In this document: positions 44,092 through 51,373 of the stretch, piece by piece | Layout: every line of letters starts with the position of its first letter | Numbering within the stretch: position 1 is the stretch's first letter | Assembly (NCBI RefSeq): GCF_031846245.1 | Contig: NZ_JAVRIC010000018.1 | Span: 1-64,000 of the forward strand | Source: Banduia mediterranea | GTDB taxonomy: Bacteria; Pseudomonadota; Gammaproteobacteria; Nevskiales; Nevskiaceae | DNA: 64,000 nucleotides | Direction: 5' to 3' | Translations under genes and position numbers: made by a program | The notes under the pieces: model-generated | What the model was told of the DNA's origin: nothing | Database searches by the model: none | Seen by the model: the letters and a program-made list of their open reading frames with translations, nothing else

Positions 44092-47079
44092 ATGAAAGAC
44101 CCAGCACGCTGCACGATCGAACTCGACGGTCGGCCGCTGCAAGGTAAAACCGGCGAGCGACTCGTCGAACTGATGAACTCGAATGGGGTGGATTTGCCGC
44201 AGGTCTGCTACCACCAGGCACTCGGCCCGCTGCAGACCTGCGACACCTGCTGGGTCGACGTCGACGGACAGCTCAAACGCAGTTGCGCGACGACGGTGAA
44301 CGACGGCATGAAGGTCACAAGTCTCGACGACGCGAGCCGGGCCGCACGCGAAGAAGGCATGGACCGCCTGCTCGCCAAGCACGAGTTGTACTGCACCACC
44401 TGCGAGAACAACACCGGCGACTGCAAGCTGCACAACACCTTCGCCGATATGGATATTGCGATCCAGCGCTATCCATATGCACGCAAGCCCTACGAAAAGG
44501 ATGCGTCCGGTCCGTTCTATACCTACGACCCCGACCAGTGCATTTTGTGCGGACAGTGCGTCGAGGCCTGCCAGAATGTCGAGGTCAACGAAACGCTGAG
44601 CATCGACTATTCCTCGCCCGACCCGCGCGTGCTCTGGGACGGCGGCAAGCCGATCGGCGAGTCGAGCTGCGTCGAGTGCGGGCACTGCGTGACGGTCTGT
44701 CCGTGCAACGCCTTGCTCGAAAAATCGATGCAGCCGGACGCCGGACCGTTCACCGCGATGCCGCAGCGTCTCAAGCGACCAATGATCGACCTCATCAAGT
44801 CGCTGGAGGAAACGGTCGGTGCGCCGCCGATCACCGCACTGTCGAAAATGGACGTGCAGTTGCGACAGGCGGAGATCAAGAAGACCAAAACCGTGTGCAC
44901 CTACTGTGGCGTCGGCTGCTCGTTCGAGATGTGGACGCGCGACCGGCATCTGCTGCGCGTGCAGCCGACGATCGACGCTCCCGCCAACGGCATTTCGACC
45001 TGTGTGAAAGGCCGCTTTGCCTGGGACTTCATCAACAGCAAGGAGCGTCTGACACGGCCGCTGATCCGCGAGGCGGGTCCGGATGGCGCCCGTTTTCGCG
45101 AAGCCTCCTGGGACGAGGCGCTGAACCTCGTTGCGCGGCGCTTGGTCGAAATCCGCGACACGCACGGCCCGGACAGCATCGGCTTCATCGGATCGAGCAA
45201 GGCCAGCAACGAGGAAGCCTATCTGACGCAGAAGATCGCGCGCCTGATCATCGGCACCAACAGCGTCGACAATTCCTCGCGCTACTGCCAGAACCCGGCG
45301 ACCAAGGGTCTGTTCCGCACCGTCGGTTACGGCGGAGACGCCGGCTCGATCAAGGATATCGAAAGCGCCGATCTGGTCGTCCTGGTCGGCAGCAATATCG
45401 GCGAAAACCACCCAGTGATCGCCTCCAAGGTCAAACGCGCGCACAAGCTGCGCGGCCAGAAGCTGCTCGTGATCGATCCGCGCAAGCATGAAATGGCGGA
45501 ACGCGCGGACATCTATCTGCGCAACCGGCCGAGTTCCGACCTCGCGCTGGTCTGCGCGCTGACGCGCTACATCCTCGACCACGGCCTCGCCGACGAGAAA
45601 TTCCTCGCCGAGAAGGTCAACAACGTGGACGCCTATCGCGAATCGCTGGCGCCGTTCACCCTGGAGATGGCCGAAAACCTGTCCGGCGTGCCCCAGGATC
45701 AGCTGATCGAAGCCGCGCAGATGATCGGCCGCGCCGGCAGCGTCTGCCTGCTGTGGGCTATGGGCATCACCCAGCACAGCCAGGGTGCGGACACCAGCAC
45801 CGCGCTGTCGAACCTGTTGCTGGTGACCGGCAATTACGGTCGACCCGGCACCGGCGGCTACCCGATGCGCGGCCACAACAATGTGCAGGGCGCCAGCGAC
45901 TTCGGCTGCCTCAAGAACATCTATCCCGGTTACGAGTACGTGGATCAGCCTGCGGTGCGCGAGAAATGGGCCAAGGCCTGGGGCGTGCCGCCGGAGGCCC
46001 TGTCGGACCACTTCGGGCTCGACAATTTCGAGATGGTGGCCGAAGCCGGCAAGGGCAAGCTCAAGGCGATGTACGTGATCGGTGAAGAAACCGCGGTTTC
46101 GGATTCCAATGCCGCGAGCACGCAACACGGCTTCGAGAACATCGACTTTCTGGTGGTGCAGGACATCTTTCTGAGTCGCACCGCACAGTTCGCGGACGTG
46201 GTGCTGCCGGCCTGTCCCAGCACCGAAAAGGATGGCACGTTCACCAACACCGAACGCCGTATCCAGCGCTTCCATCAGGTCATGCCGCCGCTCGGCGACA
46301 GCCGCCCGGACTGGCAGATCCTCAGCGAGCTGGCCGCCCGCATGGGCCACGACTGGGGCTACACGCACCCGTCGCAGATCATGGACGAGGTCGCCGGCAT
46401 CGCGGACCTGTTCGCTGGCGTCAGCTACGAGCGGCTCGAGGGTTGGAAGTCGCTGCAATGGCCTGTGGCCGAGGATGGTACGGATACTCCCCTGCTGTAC
46501 ACCGACGGCTTCCAGTTCCCGGACGGCAAAGCCAGACTGCACCCGGTGCAATGGCAGGCGCCGGCCGAGGATGCCGATTCCGAATACGACCTGATGCTCG
46601 ACAACGGGCGCATGCTGGAACACTTCCAGTCCACCAACCAGAGTGGCCGGGACGGCGGCACCAAGCCGATGTCGCCGGACTGGTTCGTCGAAATCGGTCC
46701 ACAGCTGGCCGCCGAACGCGGGCTCGAGGACGGCAGCTGGGTGCGTGTGGTGTCGCGGCGCGGCGCACTGGAGCTGCGTGTGGTGGTCACCGACCGCGTC
46801 GCTGGCAATACGGTGTTCATGCCGATCCACCACGTCAAACCGAACATGAACCGGCTCACCGGTGAGCACCACGATCCGGTGGTCAATACGCCGGCCTACA
46901 AGGAGACCGCCGTTCGTATCGAAAAGCTCGACCGGCCCGCGGGCGACCCTGCCCTGCCATACCACAATTTCCGATATGGGCACCGCACTCCGAATACCGG
47001 CCCGGAGGCCGAGCAGAAATGGCGACGCCCCGACTACGCCGAACCGCCGACGCCGCTGTCGCGGCCTCAGAAGCAGTAG
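44092..47079 (+). CDS. fdhA: Formate dehydrogenase catalytic (alpha) subunit with ferredoxin-like N-terminus
   Basis: The 995-residue molybdopterin enzyme carries, in order, a 2Fe-2S ferredoxin domain (VCYHQALGPLQTCDTCWV), a His-Cys3 4Fe-4S site (CTTCENNTGDCKLHN), two 4Fe-4S ferredoxin sites (CILCGQCVEACQNV and CVECGHCVTVCPCNA), the catalytic-domain 4Fe-4S site (CTYCGVGCSFEMW) and the bis-MGD domains. The residue at the active site is Cys (SSRYCQNPATKGLF, codon TGC), not selenocysteine. It oxidises formate to CO2; the domain set is that of NAD-dependent or single-polypeptide cytoplasmic enzymes, but no FdhB-like partner is adjacent. Confidence 0.93.
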   Translation: MKDPARCTIELDGRPLQGKTGERLVELMNSNGVDLPQVCYHQALGPLQTCDTCWVDVDGQLKRSCATTVNDGMKVTSLDDASRAAREEGMDRLLAKHELYCTTCENNTGDCKLHNTFADMDIAIQRYPYARKPYEKDASGPFYTYDPDQCILCGQCVEACQNVEVNETLSIDYSSPDPRVLWDGGKPIGESSCVECGHCVTVCPCNALLEKSMQPDAGPFTAMPQRLKRPMIDLIKSLEETVGAPPITALSKMDVQLRQAEIKKTKTVCTYCGVGCSFEMWTRDRHLLRVQPTIDAPANGISTCVKGRFAWDFINSKERLTRPLIREAGPDGARFREASWDEALNLVARRLVEIRDTHGPDSIGFIGSSKASNEEAYLTQKIARLIIGTNSVDNSSRYCQNPATKGLFRTVGYGGDAGSIKDIESADLVVLVGSNIGENHPVIASKVKRAHKLRGQKLLVIDPRKHEMAERADIYLRNRPSSDLALVCALTRYILDHGLADEKFLAEKVNNVDAYRESLAPFTLEMAENLSGVPQDQLIEAAQMIGRAGSVCLLWAMGITQHSQGADTSTALSNLLLVTGNYGRPGTGGYPMRGHNNVQGASDFGCLKNIYPGYEYVDQPAVREKWAKAWGVPPEALSDHFGLDNFEMVAEAGKGKLKAMYVIGEETAVSDSNAASTQHGFENIDFLVVQDIFLSRTAQFADVVLPACPSTEKDGTFTNTERRIQRFHQVMPPLGDSRPDWQILSELAARMGHDWGYTHPSQIMDEVAGIADLFAGVSYERLEGWKSLQWPVAEDGTDTPLLYTDGFQFPDGKARLHPVQWQAPAEDADSEYDLMLDNGRMLEHFQSTNQSGRDGGTKPMSPDWFVEIGPQLAAERGLEDGSWVRVVSRRGALELRVVVTDRVAGNTVFMPIHHVKPNMNRLTGEHHDPVVNTPAYKETAVRIEKLDRPAGDPALPYHNFRYGHRTPNTGPEAEQKWRRPDYAEPPTPLSRPQKQ

Positions 47080-47090
47080 GAGCGAATCGA

Positions 47091-47573
47091 ATGGCCAGAC
47101 CCCTTCAGTACACGCCGCCTGCGCCGACGATCGAACCGGGGGCGCGTGAGGAACTCGATCGGTTGCTGGAGTCCCTGCATCGCCACGGAGTCTTGCGCCT
47201 CGCCAATGATCTGGTCAGCGCGAACGCCGATCTCATGGAGATACTGGTACGCGGCCTCAGCCAGCCGGGCTCGCTCAATGCGATACAGAACCTGTGTGCG
47301 GTATTGATGAGCCTTTCGCAGATTGAACCCGCAAACATGTACAAGCTCACCTCCGCAATCCGCGACGCGGTGCAACGCCTGAGCCACTTCGATTCGACGG
47401 AACAGCACGACGCCGCCCCCGGCGTGACCGGCGCCTATCGCTTGCTGCACGACGAAGCCCTTTGGAGCGCAGCCGCTCCGCTGGTGGAGGCGCTGAAGGC
47501 ATTCTCGGACGGACTTGGCCGCGACGTCGACAAACCGATATCGAGCTTCAGCGGGAAACAGACCCAGGGCTGA
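47091..47573 (+). CDS. DUF1641 protein linked to formate dehydrogenase
   Basis: The 160-residue helical protein carries a DUF1641-type core (LDRLLESLHRHGVLRLANDL and FSDGLGRDVDKPISSF). DUF1641 proteins are commonly encoded next to FdhF/FdhA-type catalytic subunits (as with yrhD and yrhE in Bacillus). The ATG at 47091 lies behind AGGAG and 11 bases after fdhA. Function is unknown. Confidence 0.8.
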   Translation: MARPLQYTPPAPTIEPGAREELDRLLESLHRHGVLRLANDLVSANADLMEILVRGLSQPGSLNAIQNLCAVLMSLSQIEPANMYKLTSAIRDAVQRLSHFDSTEQHDAAPGVTGAYRLLHDEALWSAAAPLVEALKAFSDGLGRDVDKPISSFSGKQTQG

Positions 47574-47672
47574 GCGTCACCGCGCTGTGAGCCGGACGCT
47601 ATCCGGACGGCCCGACATCCGATCCGCAGCTAGCGGCGCCGATGATTCATCCCGGTTATCAAGGAGCTATCG

Positions 47673-48539
47673 ATGCAAGAGCAACCCACACCCCCGTTTT
47701 CCGATCAGGGCATTTCACCGCCGGGACGCGAGCACGCGATGGCGCCACGTCCCCGATACGCCGCACCCGAGTACCGGGCGGCCGGCAAGCTGAAGAACAA
47801 GGTGGCATTGATCACCGGCGGAGACTCCGGCATCGGCCGGGCCGTGGCGGTGCTGTTCGCTCGCGAAGGCGCGGACATGGCCCTGGCCTATCTGCCACAG
47901 GAGCAGAAAGACGCAGAGGAAACCGCTGCGGCGATCGAGCGGGCCGGCCGGCGTGTCCTGCTGCTGCCAGGCGACCTCTCGGTGGCCGATTGCTGCCGGG
48001 TAACCGTGGCGCGCACCGTGGAGCATTTCGGCAAGCTCGATATCCTCGTCAACAATGCGGCCTATCAGCAACACAGGGACGGGCTCCACGAGATCGATGA
48101 GGCGCAGTGGGAGCATACGTTTCGCACGAACATCTTTGCGCACTTCCACCTTGCCAAGGCCGCCATCGACCATCTGCCGCGCGGGGGCGCGATCATCAAT
48201 ACCGGCTCGGAAACCGGCCTGGAAGGCTCCAAGGGGCTACTGGACTACTCGGCCACCAAGGGCGCCATTCATGCATTCACAAAATCCCTTGCGCAAAATC
48301 TCATTTCGCAGGGCATCCGCGTGAACTGTGTGGCCCCCGGGCCGGTATGGACGCCGCTGAATCCGGCGGAGCGTAGTGCCGAAAGCACGGCACATTTCGG
48401 TGGAGGAACGCCGATCGGCCGCCCTGCCCAACCGGAGGAAGTGGCGCCGGCTTACGTGTTTCTCGCCTCCGACGCAGACTCTGGCTACATCTCCGGGCAC
48501 GTGCTGCCGGTGATGGGCGGGCAAACGATCGCCGGATGA
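47673..48539 (+). CDS. Short-chain dehydrogenase/reductase
   Basis: The 288-residue SDR has an extended N-terminus with PPFSDQGISPPGREHAM. The nucleotide motif follows (ALITGGDSGIGRAVAVLFAR), then NNAAYQ and the catalytic Ser/Tyr/Lys (NTGSETGLEGSKGLLDYSAT, then KGA). It resembles the stress-related SDRs of the YhdF/GSP39 type. Substrate unknown; NADP or NAD dependence cannot be decided. Confidence 0.85.
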   Translation: MQEQPTPPFSDQGISPPGREHAMAPRPRYAAPEYRAAGKLKNKVALITGGDSGIGRAVAVLFAREGADMALAYLPQEQKDAEETAAAIERAGRRVLLLPGDLSVADCCRVTVARTVEHFGKLDILVNNAAYQQHRDGLHEIDEAQWEHTFRTNIFAHFHLAKAAIDHLPRGGAIINTGSETGLEGSKGLLDYSATKGAIHAFTKSLAQNLISQGIRVNCVAPGPVWTPLNPAERSAESTAHFGGGTPIGRPAQPEEVAPAYVFLASDADSGYISGHVLPVMGGQTIAG

Positions 48540-48605
48540 GTCCCTTGCGCAAACCGTCATCGCGCAAGAGCCCGGCACGTCTACTGATGGTCCGTAACCC
48601 CGCGA

Positions 48606-49352
48606 ATGCGAATGAACATGAATCCGCTCGGTAAGCACCGCCGGGCTGGCGACCCTGTTGAGCCCGAACGGACGGCCTTGATTCTGATCGATGTGATCAA
48701 CGACATGGATTCGCCCGACCTCGGTCGCGAGTTCCTCGACGCAGCCGGCATCGCGGCCCGCCAGATTCGTGAACTGAAACGCCGAGCCAAAGCCGCCGGC
48801 ATCCCGACGATCTACGCCAACGACAACTTCGGAAACTGGCGCGCGGAGTTTTCGGAAGTCATTGCGCATTGCACACGGCCCGGCGTTCCTGGAAAGCCGA
48901 TCTCGGAGCTTCTGTTGCCGCAAGAAGATGACTACTTCGTGCTCAAACCGCGACATTCCGGTTTCTTCGGAACGGCCCTCGAACTGTTGCTGCAGCACCT
49001 GAAGAAGGACACGCTGATTCTTGCCGGCTTTGCCGGTGACGTCTGCGTCCTGTTCACCGCCCACGACGCCTATATGCGCGAATACGACTTGTTCGTGCCG
49101 CGCGATTGTGTTGCCAGCTCCGAACCGGCTGCAAACGAGCAGGCGCTTCGGTTCATGAGCGATGTCGCCAAGGCGGATACCCGAGCCAGCAATACATTCG
49201 AATTTCCGGAGACCTCGAACCAGACGGCGCCTCCGCAGCAGTTCGAGGTATTGAATGAACGGGACGCGCAGGCGGCTGCGCCCGACGCAGCTTCCCTGTG
49301 TGGCGAGGAAGACCCCGGTGCAGCCCTGGAATACCTCAAGGACCGCAGCTAG
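48606..49352 (+). CDS. Isochorismatase-like cysteine hydrolase
   Basis: The 248-residue protein has the fold of the family, with Asp in LILIDVINDMDSPD, Lys in YFVLKPRHSGF and nucleophile Cys in LAGFAGDVCVLFTAHDA. An acidic/Gln-rich tail of about 60 residues follows. It resembles nicotinamidase-like hydrolases, not pncA itself. Its substrate is unknown. Confidence 0.85.
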   Translation: MRMNMNPLGKHRRAGDPVEPERTALILIDVINDMDSPDLGREFLDAAGIAARQIRELKRRAKAAGIPTIYANDNFGNWRAEFSEVIAHCTRPGVPGKPISELLLPQEDDYFVLKPRHSGFFGTALELLLQHLKKDTLILAGFAGDVCVLFTAHDAYMREYDLFVPRDCVASSEPAANEQALRFMSDVAKADTRASNTFEFPETSNQTAPPQQFEVLNERDAQAAAPDAASLCGEEDPGAALEYLKDRS

Positions 49353-49847
49353 CCCGAATTTTCATAAAAGCGGGTGAATCTCGTTTATCCATTTGATATA
49401 ATTTGAATTATTCAAATGAGGCCACGAGCCTGCCTGCGCGCAAGCCGGGGAAACAGCACTCGGCGCGTGCTCGAAGCACCCAAGACCTGCGATCATGACC
49501 GCCGGCAGCGCTTCGCTGGATCGGACTGGCGCAGAAATCGGCTCGGTCGAGCGCCGGTCAGCTGGCGGAGGGTGCCGAGCGGGGCGCGGGGGGGCGGATT
49601 ATGAAACATCCGGGTTAGGGGGCAGTGGCGGACAAAGGTCATCCCCTATTTGCGGGTCTCTTTGCCGCTTTTCATGATCAAATTCACAAATCGCCGCTGC
49701 ATGGCTATGCTCCAGCCGTTCTGGTCCGGCAACGTAGTGCTGAGGTCGGCCGAGGTCGCCCACGGCAGAGGCTGTCGTCCGGCATGTTGGCCCTTTATCC
49801 GCGATGCGCTCTCCACGTTCGGCTTATTTTGAGAGAAATTTCACGCC
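49353..49847. other. 495-bp intergenic region with an AT-rich palindrome
   Basis: No gene is convincing here. At 49401-49417 lies the palindrome ATTTGAAT-T-ATTCAAAT, with an outer CATTTGA/TCAAATG pair (49390-49396 and 49412-49418), in a short AT-rich island unlike the GC-rich flanks. It looks like an operator or transferred sequence. GAGAG near 49831 is the ugd ribosome-binding site candidate. Confidence 0.5.
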
Positions 49848-51182
49848 GTGAATATCACTATCTTTGGTTCTGGTTATGTAGGACTGGTTACTGCAGCCTG
49901 TTTTGCCGAGGTGGGCAACCATGTTGTCTGTGTAGATGTTGACGCGCGAAAGGTAGCCACTCTGCAAAGCGGCAAGTGCCCGTTCTATGAGCCTGGGCTG
50001 GATGGCTTGTTGACCTCCGGAATCGAAGCCGGACGGCTGCGTTTTACGACGGATGCGGCGGATGCTGTCCGGCATGGGACCTATCAGCTCATCGCGGTGG
50101 GTACGCCGCCGGGCGAGGACGGGTCTGCGGACCTTCAGTACGTCCTGCAGGTGGCACGCACCATTGCGGCGCATCTTGATGACTACCGTGTGATCATCAA
50201 CAAGTCCACGGTGCCCGTGGGAACGGCGGACAAAGTCCGCTCGGCGGTTTCGGAGGTCTTGGCGCAACGCGGCGTGTCGCAGGACTACGATGTGGTGTCC
50301 AACCCCGAATTCCTGAAGGAAGGCGCTGCGGTCGGTGACTTCCGAAAACCGGACCGGATCATCGTGGGTGCGGATACAGACCGCCCGGCGGAGCTGATGC
50401 GGTCTTTGTACGAGCCGTTCAATCGCAATCACGATCGTGTGCTGTTGATGGATGTGCGTTCGGCGGAGCTGACCAAGTACGCGGCCAACGCGATGCTGGC
50501 GACCAAGATCAGCTTCATGAACGAAGTTGCGAACATCGCGGAGCGTGTGGGTGCGGACGTGGAACTGGTGCGCCGCGGCATGGGCTCCGACCCGCGCATC
50601 GGCTTTCATTTCATCTACCCCGGCTGCGGCTATGGCGGCTCCTGCTTCCCGAAGGACGTGAAGGCCTTGGCGCATCTGGCGCGAGAAACCGGCTTTGCGC
50701 CGCGGCTGCTGGATTCGGTTGAAGCGGTCAATCATGATCAGAAACGTTTTCTGCACGCGAAGATGCGGGCCCACTTCGGCTCGCTGGCCGGCAGGACGAT
50801 TGCGCTTTGGGGGCTGGCATTCAAGCCCAATACCGACGATATGCGGGAAGCGCCCAGCCGGGAGTTGATGGAGGCGATTTGGGCGGACGGCGGTGCCGTG
50901 CGTGCCTACGACCCTGTGGCGATGGAAGAGACGCGCAAGATTTATGGCGACCGGCCGGATCTGACGCTGGTGGAATCGGCGGAGGAAGCCTGCGAAGGGG
51001 CCGACGCCTTGGCATTGGTGACGGAGTGGAAACCGTTCCAGAGCCCCAATTTTGAGTTGATCGCGTCTTTGTTGAAGGAGAAGGTTCTGTTCGACGGGCG
51101 CAATCTGTACAACCCGGAGACGCTGCGCGATTTGGGGTTTCGGCATTACGCGATCGGGCGCGCTGCACGTGTGGCGGTTTGA
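49848..51182 (+). CDS. ugd: UDP-glucose 6-dehydrogenase
   Basis: The 444-residue enzyme has the N-terminal Rossmann motif ([20 protein letters not shown]), the substrate-binding middle domain with [20 protein letters not shown] and the catalytic Cys in [19 protein letters not shown]. The C-terminal domain carries [17 protein letters not shown]. It makes UDP-glucuronate for surface polysaccharides. The start is a GTG at 49848. A second partial copy of its 3-prime end follows at 51239. Confidence 0.95.
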   Translation: MNITIFGSGYVGLVTAACFAEVGNHVVCVDVDARKVATLQSGKCPFYEPGLDGLLTSGIEAGRLRFTTDAADAVRHGTYQLIAVGTPPGEDGSADLQYVLQVARTIAAHLDDYRVIINKSTVPVGTADKVRSAVSEVLAQRGVSQDYDVVSNPEFLKEGAAVGDFRKPDRIIVGADTDRPAELMRSLYEPFNRNHDRVLLMDVRSAELTKYAANAMLATKISFMNEVANIAERVGADVELVRRGMGSDPRIGFHFIYPGCGYGGSCFPKDVKALAHLARETGFAPRLLDSVEAVNHDQKRFLHAKMRAHFGSLAGRTIALWGLAFKPNTDDMREAPSRELMEAIWADGGAVRAYDPVAMEETRKIYGDRPDLTLVESAEEACEGADALALVTEWKPFQSPNFELIASLLKEKVLFDGRNLYNPETLRDLGFRHYAIGRAARVAV

Positions 51183-51238
51183 GGCTGCTGCGTGGGTACG
51201 GCCTTACGGCCTTTGCCCGCCCTTGTATCTACGGTAGC

Positions 51239-51309
51239 TTGTTGAAGGAGAAGGTTCTGTTCGACGGGCGCAATCTGTACAACCCGGAGACGCTGCGCGT
51301 GTGGCGGTG
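51239..51309 (+). pseudogene. Partial duplicate of the ugd 3-prime end
   Basis: Bases 51239-51299 are a perfect 61-bp repeat of 51069-51129 inside ugd. They are followed by TGTGGCGGTGA, which matches the ugd end CGTGTGGCGG after loss of about 40 bp. It is a decayed copy of the last codons, 170 bp from the original. Confidence 0.85.
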
Positions 51310-51373
51310 AGCGCGTCGGCCATACCGCCGATTGCCCGTACAATTTCACCGATCCCATAAGCTGAGGGTATGG

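Noticed and set aside
45280-45292. Selenocysteine in formate dehydrogenase
   Set aside because: The active-site codon is TGC (Cys), and no TGA interrupts the frame.
44011-46983. 990-codon open frame on the minus strand
   Set aside because: It is exactly antisense to fdhA; high GC at third positions keeps the opposite frame open. It has no recognisable motif.
51200-51232. Terminator after ugd (GGCC-TTAC-GGCC)
   Set aside because: The stem is only four bases and no T-run follows.
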